In this document: one piece after another, positions 1 through 7,974 of the stretch
How positions within the stretch are numbered: position 1 is the first letter of the stretch
How the letters are laid out: every line of letters begins with the position of its first letter
Assembly (NCBI GenBank): GCA_023458555.1
Contig: JAEWYS010000009.1
Location: 1 to 18,940, forward strand
Source: Bacteroidota bacterium
GTDB taxonomy: Bacteria; Bacteroidota; Bacteroidia; Cytophagales; Cytophagaceae
Length of the DNA: 18,940 nt
Reading direction: 5' to 3'
The notes under the pieces: generated by a model
What the model was told of the DNA's origin: nothing
Seen by the model: the letters and a program-made list of their open reading frames with translations, nothing else
Database searches by the model: none
Translations under genes and position numbers: made by a program

Positions 1-58
1 CTTCACGAAGTATCTGCATCTTCTGTTCTACACTAAAATGTCTTCTTGTTTTTCCCAT
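1..58 (-). CDS. IS3-type transposase OrfA, N-terminal fragment
   Basis: Nineteen codons are visible from an ATG at 58-56. They read MGKTRRHFSVEQKMQILRE, the basic N-terminus typical of HTH_Tnp_1 OrfA proteins, in which an R-x-FS-x-E-x-K pattern leads into a helix-turn-helix that binds the element ends. The rest of OrfA and any OrfB (DDE integrase) lie beyond the left edge. Assignment rests on this short stretch plus the TG-type end 68 bp upstream. IS3 is the best guess, but other families using a similar OrfA cannot be excluded. Confidence 0.65.
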   Translation of the reverse strand, partial: MGKTRRHFSVEQKMQILRE

Positions 59-126
59 TAATTTACTAAGTTAACTCTACTAAATTATTTCCCAAATTTA
101 GTCCAGTCTATTACGGGGCTAGGACA
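1..126 (-). mobile_element. End of an IS3-type insertion sequence (partial, truncated by window edge)
   Basis: The minus strand reads a transposase OrfA N-terminus from 58 leftwards. Upstream of it, 59-126 is non-coding DNA ending in a CA dinucleotide at 125-126; read outward to inward the tip is TGTCCTAGCCCCGT, and IS3-family ends typically begin with TG. To the right of 126 an open frame for another protein begins without a start codon, which is what an insertion junction would look like. The other IS end and the target duplication lie outside the window, so family and exact boundary are inferred. Confidence 0.7.
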
Positions 127-1608
127 ATTGAACTACGTTATTTAAATGAACTTTTAGAAGATCTGGAGATTCATATAAAGAACACAATTGCACAAAATAA
201 ATTAGCAGTTAATGAAAATATTCTTGAGAAACTTTTAGATAAAGGAAAATTTACTTTGTTTTTAGATGGTTTTGATGAAGTTGATGAAAAAACTAAGAAA
301 AAATTAGTAAAGCAAATAAATGATTTTGTGAATAAGTACAATAAAAATTATTATATACTCACATCTCGACCTTACTCAAATGTTGAAAACTTACCCCTAT
401 TTTCCAACTTAAAAATGAAAGAATTAAGTCTAGAAAATGGTGAAATTAAAGGATTTGTATACAAACAATTAGGCACTGAAAAAGAATTAGCTGAAAAAGC
501 TATAAAATCAATTGAGCAAGGTGATTCAATTTATATTCACAGTTTCCTAAAAAATCCTTTATTATTGTCCTTATATTTACTTACTTTTCAAAATTACGCA
601 TCAATTCCTGATAAGAAATATATCTTTTATAGACGAGTTATAAATGCCTTATTTTCAGAACACGATAGCAAAACAAAACTTGGCTATGTTCGAGAAAAAT
701 TATGTGGCTTAGATCAAGAAAGTTTCGAATTAATTTTGAAATCGTTCAGTTTTTTATCATACTTCGAAAATGAATTTAGTTTTAACAGAGATTATGTTAA
801 TTTAAAATTGAAACTAATAAAAGAAAAACGAGAACTAAAGTTTGATAATAACAAGTTTATCTCCGACTTAAAATCTGCTATTTCATTATGGATAGATGAT
901 GAAGGATTATATTCATTTGCTCATAGGTCTTTACAAGAATATTTTACTGCGTTGTTTATTACTGAACTAAAAGAAGAAGAAAAACTAAGGGTTTATAATA
1001 AAATAATTGCCAAATATAATTCTACGCATTCCGCTCATCTAAGAGAAGTAGACAATCTACTGCAACTTCTAAGAGAAATGGATGAATATAGCTTTATAAA
1101 ATATTTTTATTATCCACTGCTTATTGAACTCAAAACTGATATTAACAATCAAGGCTATAACAATAATTCTAAAAATTATGTACATTTTTTTATTGAAGGA
1201 ATAGTAGAATTAAAAATGGGAAAAAAAGATGGAGAACATAGATATTCATTCAGACCTCTCTTAACTCCTATAGTGGATAAGACTATTTTTATACATTTAC
1301 CATACACCCAGGACTTATATAATTACTTGATTAAAATTTTAAATTCTGAAGACATAATTTTAAGCTACAAAGAACAATTAGTTGAATCAAAACCATATTT
1401 AAAAGAAAACTACCAATTAAGACCATCTTCAAGACATATTATATTTCAAAAATCAGAATTTGACGATTTTTATAATATACTAGACAATTCGATCTTAAAT
1501 AAACTTTCTAATGACATTTTTAAACATATTAACTCAGAGATAATTTTTTGTGAAAATTACATATACAAAACTGATAATACAGAAAAGGATTTAGTTGATT
1601 TAATATAA
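127..1608 (+). pseudogene. NACHT-family NTPase, 5'-truncated by IS insertion
   Basis: The frame is open from the IS junction at 127 and continues to a TAA at 1606-1608, about 493 codons, with no plausible ATG near the beginning. It carries the second half of a NACHT NTPase: a Walker B motif FTLFLDGFDEVD (about 250-285), a sensor-like ILTSRPYS (about 355-378), an NPLLLSLYLL segment, and FAHRSLQEYFTALF (about 916-957), the F-x-H-x-S-x-QEYF signature of NACHT winged-helix regions. The remaining 220 or so residues should be the sensor/effector-distal part; I do not recognise a named fold there. The P-loop (Walker A) and any N-terminal effector are missing, so ATP binding cannot occur as written. 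Bacterial NACHT proteins include anti-phage NLR-like systems, which is the likely original role. Base composition is very AT-rich, unlike the B12 operon next door, suggesting acquired DNA. A TTG at 256 could start a shorter peptide, but it would also lack the P-loop. Confidence 0.8.
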
Positions 1609-1641
1609 AATATCATTCTACACCTTCCTCACCTTCCCATT

Positions 1642-1687
1642 AAAAAAATCCGGTCCCCACTCCCTCACAGGAAGCAGGAACCGGATT
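1642..1687 (-). terminator. Intrinsic terminator of the B12 operon
   Basis: Arms AATCCGGT (1680-1687 on the minus strand) and ACCGGATT (1647-1654) form a perfect 8-bp stem extended by further C:G pairs inside. It is followed on the minus strand by a seven-T run (1642-1648). It lies about 95 bp beyond the stop of the last gene of the operon, in the correct orientation to end its transcript. Confidence 0.85.
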
Positions 1688-1696
1688 GGCCAATGA

Positions 1697-1766
1697 GGCT
1701 TCGAGTGCCTTAGCCGGCAAACTGATAACCGGCTTCGGGAACCTGGCTTCGAGAACCTCAGCCGGC
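1697..1766. repeat. Short degenerate direct repeats rich in GGCTTCG / GCCGGC
   Basis: Two 22-bp copies at 1697-1718 and 1745-1766 match at 19 of 22 positions (GGCTTCGAG..CC..AGCCGGC). Between them a partial copy (1731-1744) forms a tandem pair of 14-mers with 1745-1758, differing at one base (GGCTTCGGGAACCT then GGCTTCGAGAACCT). The block sits between the last stop codon of the operon and its terminator, so it would be transcribed as 3' UTR. Function unknown. Confidence 0.6.
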
Positions 1767-1781
1767 GAGCCTGCGCTTCGT

Positions 1782-4055
1782 TTACTTCACCATCTTCATC
1801 ACATTTTCCCCGAATTTCATCAGGTAGCTTCCTCTTTCCAGTACTTGTGTGTTTACATGGTTGGAACCAGCCTCAAGATGCACGTTCAGTACCGCTTTGC
1901 CTGACAGATCGTAGATGACCGCTTCTCCGGAAGTAGCCGGTGCAGCTACAATATAATCGGCAAAGGGATTAGGATATACCCTGAATTCATGTGCAGCATA
2001 AGAATCCAGACCGGTAACCAGAACAGATTCTCTTACCGACGCTCTGTCCGATTTGTTGCCGGCCTCGTCAAAGGCTTCTACTTCCAAAAGATACTCCCGG
2101 CCACCGGTCAGGCCACTTACTGTATACGTTGTCGCGGTCGTAATCCCGTAAAACTGACCATCTACATAAATGGTATAGCCCTCGATACCGATATTATCCA
2201 CAGAAGCGGTCCAGGAGAGAATGATATCACTAAAGTCCGGATCAGCCTGCAGATTGCCCGGTGTACCTGGCTTATCCGTCATACGAATGTATATATCCGG
2301 CAGGGAACCAAAGTATGCTGTACGTACACCAGCATTCAGGTTTGGCGCTACTCCGTTTTGCAAGGTAATATTCCGGTGCTCTCCGTAAAAGCTTCCGAAA
2401 CCTCTCACTTTAATTACTCCGTTGGTGAGTACAAATTCCTCTCCGGTATAATCAGCAGGAATAGTAATCTTGTACTCCTGTGCACGGCTGGCAAATGTAT
2501 ACTGACCGGGACCAAGGATCAGCGGAAACTCGGTATCGAAACCAGTGTACTGTATACCTGCTGATATATTGTAGATACCCGAAAGCTTATTGCTTGGATG
2601 ATACAGGGTATTAAAAGTAACCCCTGCCTCATCACCCGGCTGCAAAAGTTCGCCCGGACTGGTCACATTGCTTATCGTATAGGTAACCGGCTTCGCGGTC
2701 AGCACCTGATACTCTACAGCTCCGCTTGCTGATGTAAGACGAATGATTGAACGACCATGCACCAGACGCACGGTATAGCTTCCGTCTTTGTTCGCGGTAA
2801 CACCATCTGTAGAAAATCCATTGTATGAAAGCATGTTTTCTCCGATCACAGGCTTCGCCAGTGTTACAGAGCTCACACCTTCCGGCCTGAAGGTATAATC
2901 GAAACCACCCGTAGACGCTTCATAGTAAAGCACGTCATGCTCGGCGTCGATAAAAACACTGTCTGCCTTGTCCGTTCCATCGGAGCTCCAGTATTCACCA
3001 ATCGTCATATTGGTCTTGATATCCGAAGCAGGCGCATCAACTGATACAACAAATACACCTGTATTCTCCGGCCATATCGCACCGAAAAACGCTGCTCCGT
3101 TGTTACCGACATTGAGGGTATGAGCACATAGCATGGCATCGTAGGTTACCAGCACAATCGCTTTACCCGCTCTGACCGGTGTCAGCACTCCCGTCGGACT
3201 TACTGTAACAACACTATTGTCCGGCTCACCCTCTTCGTTGAGTACGGTATAGTGAAAATCAGGCTCAATAAAATAGTTATTGATATCCGAATCGACCGCT
3301 TGCCAGTTGCGCAGATTGACAATCTGAAACGCAGTATCAAAAGGCAGACTCAGATAGCCCTGTGCGTTTATATTCAGGAAAATATCCGCCATATTACGGC
3401 CATTGAGATTATTCACATCGTAATCAACCTCTTTCGGGCTGCGGGAAAACAGTTGCTCATCGGTAAAGGTCAATACTTTATTCGACGCGTTGGGTGTAAA
3501 TACGCCGACATGCGTCAGCGCGCCCTCTTTGCTTACCCGGTAGTTATGCTTACCGCTTACATTGTAGGCATAGACGGTATTTTCGCCGGAATTGTCTATA
3601 TACACCGGATATTTTTCCTCAAAAGGGATATAATGCGACGACTTTTCACCAACAAACACATGCGCTCCATCCGGCACTACAAAACGGAAAGCGGTGGCGG
3701 TAATCCGGATTAGTGTATCCAGCAGTTCGCTTTTATCATCGTTTGCTACCGCGATTGCCTTTAGGGTAGTGGTCGTACTGATTTCAAAAGGTGCGTTGTA
3801 CAGCAATTCGGCTGATTCCGTCGGCTCTGTGCCATCCAGGGTATAGTAGACAGATACGTTTCCTGAAGACGAAAGCGATACAAGCGCTCTGTCCCAGAAA
3901 CCTTCTTCTGTATGCTCCATACCGCCAATCGTTACGGCAGGCACTGACAGCTCAGAAGTTGCGGTGGCCATGTTACACCGGGCCGTTACATTCATGTAAG
4001 ACAACAAGAGGATCGTCAGCAGGAACAGGTTTTTCAATAAGTCAATTTTCTTCAT
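1782..4055 (-). CDS. T9SS-secreted multidomain protein of the B12 locus (CHB_HEX_C, Ig-like, FN3, sorting tail)
   Basis: The protein is 757 residues from the ATG at 4055; a TTG three codons upstream is possible but less likely. The N-terminus is a type I signal peptide (KNLFLLTILLLSYMNVTA) with no valid lipobox. Residues about 52-106 resemble the chitobiase/beta-hexosaminidase C-terminal-like fold (VYYTLDGTEPT then LKAIAVAND). Near residue 290-320 there is a bacterial Ig-like (Big_2) pattern, VTVSPTGVLTPVRAGKA. Residues about 590-683 are a fibronectin type III domain (ILSWTASVDNIGIEGYTIYV). The last 72 residues (FRVYPNPF to MKMVK) are a T9SS type A sorting domain. The long middle is beta-rich and not recognised. 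It is the third gene after a B12 riboswitch, 100 bp downstream of the BtuG-like gene. I infer a cell-surface accessory for corrinoid capture, perhaps in the place of BtuH-type proteins in gut Bacteroides, but no cobalamin-binding motif can be shown from sequence. It could instead be an unrelated surface adhesin. Confidence 0.72.
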   Translation of the reverse strand: MKKIDLLKNLFLLTILLLSYMNVTARCNMATATSELSVPAVTIGGMEHTEEGFWDRALVSLSSSGNVSVYYTLDGTEPTESAELLYNAPFEISTTTTLKAIAVANDDKSELLDTLIRITATAFRFVVPDGAHVFVGEKSSHYIPFEEKYPVYIDNSGENTVYAYNVSGKHNYRVSKEGALTHVGVFTPNASNKVLTFTDEQLFSRSPKEVDYDVNNLNGRNMADIFLNINAQGYLSLPFDTAFQIVNLRNWQAVDSDINNYFIEPDFHYTVLNEEGEPDNSVVTVSPTGVLTPVRAGKAIVLVTYDAMLCAHTLNVGNNGAAFFGAIWPENTGVFVVSVDAPASDIKTNMTIGEYWSSDGTDKADSVFIDAEHDVLYYEASTGGFDYTFRPEGVSSVTLAKPVIGENMLSYNGFSTDGVTANKDGSYTVRLVHGRSIIRLTSASGAVEYQVLTAKPVTYTISNVTSPGELLQPGDEAGVTFNTLYHPSNKLSGIYNISAGIQYTGFDTEFPLILGPGQYTFASRAQEYKITIPADYTGEEFVLTNGVIKVRGFGSFYGEHRNITLQNGVAPNLNAGVRTAYFGSLPDIYIRMTDKPGTPGNLQADPDFSDIILSWTASVDNIGIEGYTIYVDGQFYGITTATTYTVSGLTGGREYLLEVEAFDEAGNKSDRASVRESVLVTGLDSYAAHEFRVYPNPFADYIVAAPATSGEAVIYDLSGKAVLNVHLEAGSNHVNTQVLERGSYLMKFGENVMKMVK

Positions 4056-4155
4056 TATTCTCAATCGTTACTTGTATTACTTTATTTATCGGGAATTATT
4101 CTTTTGATCATGCCCCGGCAGGGAGCAATATTTAAGCATCTTCTATGAAATCCTG

Positions 4156-5361
4156 TCATTCATACACCAGTGCAAAATGCGCGGGGATATCACCGGTCCG
4201 TATCTGCCATTTCTTGTAGCCGTAGCGGTCAAAGCAAAAAAGAGCGCCCGGATAAACATAATTGGCCGCGTCGGTAACATAGATATCTTTGGTGACCGGG
4301 TGCACCATAAGACCATAGGGTTTGGATAACTCTTTTTCTCCCCCACCGGACAGAAAGTTGCGTGTAACCAGGCGCTTCGTGCCGACATCGACAATCCCGA
4401 AGGTCACTATATTATTCATGGTGACATAGCTCCACTCCGCGCCGTAGATATAGAGCGAATCACCATCAAGGTACATATTGGAAACAGCCACATCCAGCTC
4501 ACCACCGAAAGTATCGGTATGGGTATCGACCCAATAGAGTCGTGAAGGAGCTCCATAATAATCCCCTCTTGAGCTTACCCACAGATTGCCATAGCGGTCT
4601 GCCCGCAGGCGGTGCAGATTTACCGCGACCTCGATGCGTTTGGTTTCTTTAAAAGAGTGAATGTCGATCACAGAGACGGTGCTCTCATAATTCGGGACCA
4701 TATAGCCACCCGAATTGGCCACATAGATTTTATTGCCGACAATCTCCAGCTCGTCCGGCTGAAACCCTACCAGACAGCGGTCTACTACCTGAAAGGAAGC
4801 GGTATCGACCTTGGCAACATAACCGATCTGCTCATAATCAGGATTGATCTCTACCGGACCGGCATAGGAAGTAACATAGGCATAACCCTCGTGAAACTGA
4901 ATGTAGTGGCAGTTGGGAATATTGATCTGCCCCAGTCGTCTGGCGGTATATTTGTCCATTACCTCTATTTTATTGGAGCAGCTGATGACCGCATACAGCT
5001 TGCTGCCATATACTTTGATATCGTTGCCGACATCGCCCATTTCCTTTGGCACGGACGGATTGGCATCAGCATAGATATTCCGGTGATAATTACCAGTGGT
5101 AAAATCAAAATAGTCGAGCGTTGCTTTGTTGCTGCCCATATTGCTTTCGTTAAGCAGATAGAAGCCAATAATTTTTGCACCGGTAACTGAATTACCCGGC
5201 ACTGTAGTAGTATCCGGCGGGGCCAGGGGGATAACTTCTGCGGGATACACTTCCTGTTCCTTGCGGCACGAAGCCAGCAAAAGACCAGCCAGCAGCAGAG
5301 CCAGCCAGCAGCAGGTGAAGGCTTTCCGTATAGATTCCTGATTCAATCTTTTATAGCTCAT
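4156..5361 (-). CDS. btuG: BtuG-like surface cobalamin-binding lipoprotein (YncE-type beta-propeller)
   Basis: A 401-residue lipoprotein precursor: the hydrophobic stretch ends in LLLASC with Cys32 as the lipidated residue, followed by a Pro/Thr-rich linker. From about residue 60 to the end it shows repeated propeller blades: GSKLYAVISCSNKIEVMD, GYAYVTSYAG, GNKIYVANSGGYMVPNYESTV, YGNLWVSSRGDYYG, DSLYIYGAEWSY, TKDIYVTDAANY. This matches the YncE/DUF5074 family. In Bacteroides, BtuG is a seven-bladed surface propeller that binds B12 very tightly and caps BtuB. The gene starts 40 bp after the stop of the BtuB-like receptor gene, and both lie downstream of a cobalamin riboswitch, which makes the B12 role strong. 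Expected location is the outer face of the outer membrane, delivering corrinoid to the adjacent receptor. The function is by family and context; affinity and ligand range cannot be read from sequence. Confidence 0.85.
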   Translation of the reverse strand: MSYKRLNQESIRKAFTCCWLALLLAGLLLASCRKEQEVYPAEVIPLAPPDTTTVPGNSVTGAKIIGFYLLNESNMGSNKATLDYFDFTTGNYHRNIYADANPSVPKEMGDVGNDIKVYGSKLYAVISCSNKIEVMDKYTARRLGQINIPNCHYIQFHEGYAYVTSYAGPVEINPDYEQIGYVAKVDTASFQVVDRCLVGFQPDELEIVGNKIYVANSGGYMVPNYESTVSVIDIHSFKETKRIEVAVNLHRLRADRYGNLWVSSRGDYYGAPSRLYWVDTHTDTFGGELDVAVSNMYLDGDSLYIYGAEWSYVTMNNIVTFGIVDVGTKRLVTRNFLSGGGEKELSKPYGLMVHPVTKDIYVTDAANYVYPGALFCFDRYGYKKWQIRTGDIPAHFALVYE

Positions 5362-5401
5362 ATTCTTATTGTCTCTTTTTACTAAATCCCTCTCAGGATG
5401 C

Positions 5402-7462
5402 TCAGATATTTACTTTCAAAATCAGCTTATAATTCCGCCCCGGCATGGGATAGTTCAGTACCACATCATAGTACTGATTGAGGATATTGTTTACCTCCGC
5501 AGAGAGTTTGCAGTTGATTTTCCGGTAGCTGAACGTCTTTCCCACCGTCAGATCATGCGTATACCAGGGCTGCTCATAATTTTCACGGATATTGGAGGAG
5601 TTATGATATCGTTCGCCGACATAAATAAAGCTGTAGTTCAAATCCCAGGATTTGCGGCTGATATTCGTAATGACCGAACCGTTGTGCCGGGGTATATAAG
5701 CAATCTGACCGCCATAGCTTCCCGCCTGCGGATCGTTGTCGGCAGGATTGCTGAAATCCTGCGCACGCTGATAAGTATAGCTCAGGCTGGCGGACAATAA
5801 CATACTAAAGGGCAACTCCCATTGTGTCTGGCCCGACACATCAATCCCGCGTATTTCGACATAACCAATGTTCATCATCATCCAGCGGTATTGCCCGTTA
5901 CCTTTCGGTACAGCGATAATTTTGTCTCTGACCTGATTGTAATAGGCGTCTGCCCTGAGATTCAGAGAGTGGAGTTTTCCTTTGGTAAAGTCCCGGTTGT
6001 ATTGGAATCCCAGATTGTATTGGGTGGTATATTCGGGACGAAGCGCTACGTTTCCGATATCGGTATAATACAGATCATTGAAAGTCGGCATCCTGAAAAT
6101 ATGCTTGTAAAATGCCCGCAGCCGCAGGGGAGACAGTTGCTTTGATGTAGTAAATGGCTGATAGGAAACAAAAAATGCCGGGGTATATTCCTGCTTATTA
6201 TCCGGAGTTCCGGTTTGTGCTCCCTCTCCTGTTCCTTGCCGGGTTCTGGTGACCTGCTCAAAAACGGATGTTCCCAAAAGGCTTGCCTGTGCTTTCAGCC
6301 GTCTCCACTCAAAAGCGGTTGCCAGCGCAACGAGCAGGGTGTTTCGTTTGGGATGTACAAAGTCCCTCAGGCTCGCGTCCAGAACATTCCACTGATAATC
6401 GACCGACAGATTTACATCCCAGTTTGGCAGAATGGAGTATTTGTTAGCCACAGAAGTGTAGATTTCCTGTTGCTGAAACCGGTTATCGATATACATCAGT
6501 GTGGTATCCGGATTCAGATAGCGCATCCGGTCATTGGCATACTTGGCATTGACCAGTATGTCATACCTTTTGGATACCTGCTTCTGGAAGCTGCCCTGGG
6601 TAAAGAAATTGCGGTCCCATTGCCGTTGCGAATGGGTCCAGACATTGTTGACAATCGCTCCGGGGATTCCCCGCTCCGAGTTATAGAAATAGCTTTTGAG
6701 ATGCCATTTGCCGGATTTTACATATCCGTTCAGCCCGCCTTCCAGACGCCAGGAGTTCAGATCGCCATTGCGGCGAATGGCCGTAGTATCCCAGGCAACC
6801 TGTCCGTTGGGAAGTACCCTGCGATATCGGAATTTGTACCTGCCGGAAGCCTGAATATACTCCGCATTGACCGATGAGCTGACCCTTTTGCTGATTTTCT
6901 GTTCCCAGAGTACTGACTGATTGATCAGTCCGAATGAGCCAGTGCGGCTATAGAACGTAAAGTTGGTTTTCTTGCCCTCCGCGAAACGGGGCCGGCGGGT
7001 TTGCAGATAAATGGTTCCAGCAGATCCAAAATCCCTGGCTGGCTGAAAAATCTCACTCTTCTGCCCGTTGTATAATGAGATTTTCTCAATATTATCGAGA
7101 GAGAATTTTCCTAAATCAATCTGACCGTTTTGTGCATTGCCCAGTTGAATACCATCATAGAATACGCCCATATGGTTGGTTCCCATACTGCGTATATCCA
7201 CGGTCTTTAGTCCGCCTACTCCGCCGTAGTCCTTAATCTGGACACCTGAAAAATAGCGTATGGCATCGGCCACGGAAAAGCTGTTCAGCGCTTCCAGCTT
7301 TTCACCGGAAAGCTGCTGCGACGGAATAACTTCCTGATAGCGATTGCCTGTCAGCCTGACTTCCTTTATATACTGTATGCTATCCGAATCATTCTGCGCA
7401 AAGGCGACTACCAGCTGCGACAGCAGTAGCACGATCATGCAAAACACTCTGTATAAAAACAT
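5402..7462 (-). CDS. btuB: BtuB-like TonB-dependent cobalamin receptor
   Basis: This is an outer-membrane TonB-dependent transporter of 686 residues from the ATG at 7462. An in-frame ATG at 7525 would add 21 residues, but those codons run through a terminator-like hairpin, and the shorter form gives a normal signal peptide (MIVLLLSQLVVAFAQ). After a short linker with a possible TonB box (EVRLTG), the plug spans about residues 35-155: SVADAIRYFSGVQIKDYGG, VDIRSMGTNHMGVFYDGIQ, NIEKISLYNGQ. The rest is a 22-strand-type barrel, with STOP after NYKLILKVNI. Unlike many Bacteroidota receptors it lacks a CarboxypepD_reg domain, as is common for BtuB. It is the first gene behind a cobalamin riboswitch and is followed 40 bp later by the BtuG-like lipoprotein gene, so the substrate is assigned as cobalamin/corrinoids. 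Expected regulation: repression when B12 is plentiful. Confidence 0.88.
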   Translation of the reverse strand: MFLYRVFCMIVLLLSQLVVAFAQNDSDSIQYIKEVRLTGNRYQEVIPSQQLSGEKLEALNSFSVADAIRYFSGVQIKDYGGVGGLKTVDIRSMGTNHMGVFYDGIQLGNAQNGQIDLGKFSLDNIEKISLYNGQKSEIFQPARDFGSAGTIYLQTRRPRFAEGKKTNFTFYSRTGSFGLINQSVLWEQKISKRVSSSVNAEYIQASGRYKFRYRRVLPNGQVAWDTTAIRRNGDLNSWRLEGGLNGYVKSGKWHLKSYFYNSERGIPGAIVNNVWTHSQRQWDRNFFTQGSFQKQVSKRYDILVNAKYANDRMRYLNPDTTLMYIDNRFQQQEIYTSVANKYSILPNWDVNLSVDYQWNVLDASLRDFVHPKRNTLLVALATAFEWRRLKAQASLLGTSVFEQVTRTRQGTGEGAQTGTPDNKQEYTPAFFVSYQPFTTSKQLSPLRLRAFYKHIFRMPTFNDLYYTDIGNVALRPEYTTQYNLGFQYNRDFTKGKLHSLNLRADAYYNQVRDKIIAVPKGNGQYRWMMMNIGYVEIRGIDVSGQTQWELPFSMLLSASLSYTYQRAQDFSNPADNDPQAGSYGGQIAYIPRHNGSVITNISRKSWDLNYSFIYVGERYHNSSNIRENYEQPWYTHDLTVGKTFSYRKINCKLSAEVNNILNQYYDVVLNYPMPGRNYKLILKVNI

Positions 7463-7496
7463 AAAAAGCTGTTTTAATCTGCCATTAAACAGCTTT
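7463..7496 (-). terminator. Terminator-like hairpin abutting the btuB start (probable riboswitch expression platform)
   Basis: On the minus strand the arm AAAGCTGTTTAAT (7496-7484), a 5-nt loop and the arm ATTAAAACAGCTTT (7478-7465) form a 13-bp stem with one bulged T, followed by five Ts and then directly the ATG at 7462. This is an intrinsic-terminator shape placed at the very 5' end of the btuB coding region, about 165 nt beyond the riboswitch aptamer. It could act by premature termination or by hiding the start codon. I did not find a convincing antiterminator by eye. Confidence 0.65.
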
Positions 7497-7662
7497 CGTA
7501 CAGGAATCGGGAAACAATCAGACATACCGAGACTGCCTTTATTGAAAGCACCGGTCTGAAAATATCATTGAAATAAACGTACAGGAGCGCCGGTATAATT
7601 AAACTATACCCTGCCTGTCTTGTTTGTCTCAAGCCTTATTCCTCGAAAGCTTTAAAACGTAC

Positions 7663-7849
7663 GAATTCTGGCAGGTATTCTGACTTACTCCATCATTGAG
7701 GCGCCCTTCCCATCCGCCGATCTGCGAACAGTGGAACAAAGTATGCTCAATGACTTCTGGCGGAGCTTACAGCAGCGGGTCTGTTCAGGACTTGCACCTG
7801 ATTCCCTTTTAAACGCGCCTTCCGGTTGGAGACGACATCACCAAAATTC
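7663..7849 (-). ncRNA. Cobalamin riboswitch (aptamer)
   Basis: Read on the minus strand from 7849 to 7663, the region holds the landmark elements of a cobalamin aptamer in order: a GGGAATCAGGTGCAAGTCCTG segment at about 7808-7788, ACCCGCTGCTGTAAGC (about 7783-7768), CCACTG (the B12-box relative, about 7733-7728), GGGAAGG (about 7712-7706) and AGTCAGAATACCTGCC (7686-7671). The closing P1 helix is visible: GAATTTTGG (7849-7841) pairs with CCAGAATTC (7671-7663) with one G-U. It lies about 200 nt upstream of the BtuB-like receptor start and reads toward it. Cobalamin binding should switch the operon off. A weak -7-like TACATTCG at 7861-7854 would put transcription start close to P1, but no -33 partner is evident. 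Confidence 0.95.
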
Positions 7850-7893
7850 GGGGCGAATGTACATATAATATTCGAATTTGTATATTATTCCCG

Positions 7894-7970
7894 GTTTTAG
7901 GTTGTAGGTAGTATGTTATACGTTTTACGTAATATGTTGAACGTAATACGTATCACCTAAAACGCACAAC
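7894..7970. repeat. Array of eleven degenerate heptamers, GTNNNAC
   Basis: From 7894 the sequence falls exactly into 7-base units: GTTTTAG, GTTGTAG, GTAGTAT, GTTATAC, GTTTTAC, GTAATAT, GTTGAAC, GTAATAC, GTATCAC, CTAAAAC, GCACAAC. The GT start and AC end are best kept in the middle units while the inner three bases vary. The consensus is its own reverse complement, so it reads alike on both strands. The array fills the gap between the ZIP stop codon (7975) and the region upstream of the cobalamin riboswitch. Function unknown. Confidence 0.8.
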
Positions 7971-7974
7971 GTCT

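Noticed and set aside
1989..6877. Several plus-strand open frames of 100-220 codons opposite the B12 operon
   Set aside because: They are antisense to clearly recognised genes (T9SS protein, BtuG, BtuB) and have no signal peptide or family motifs of their own.
7463..7525. Upstream ATG of btuB at 7525
   Set aside because: The added 21 residues are encoded by the terminator-like hairpin and its flank and would place a charged stretch before a normal signal peptide. Kept as an alternative only.
7854..7884. Promoter for the riboswitch transcript
   Set aside because: A -7-like TACATTCG is well placed, but no TTTG-like -33 element occurs at the right distance, so it is mentioned only in the riboswitch entry.
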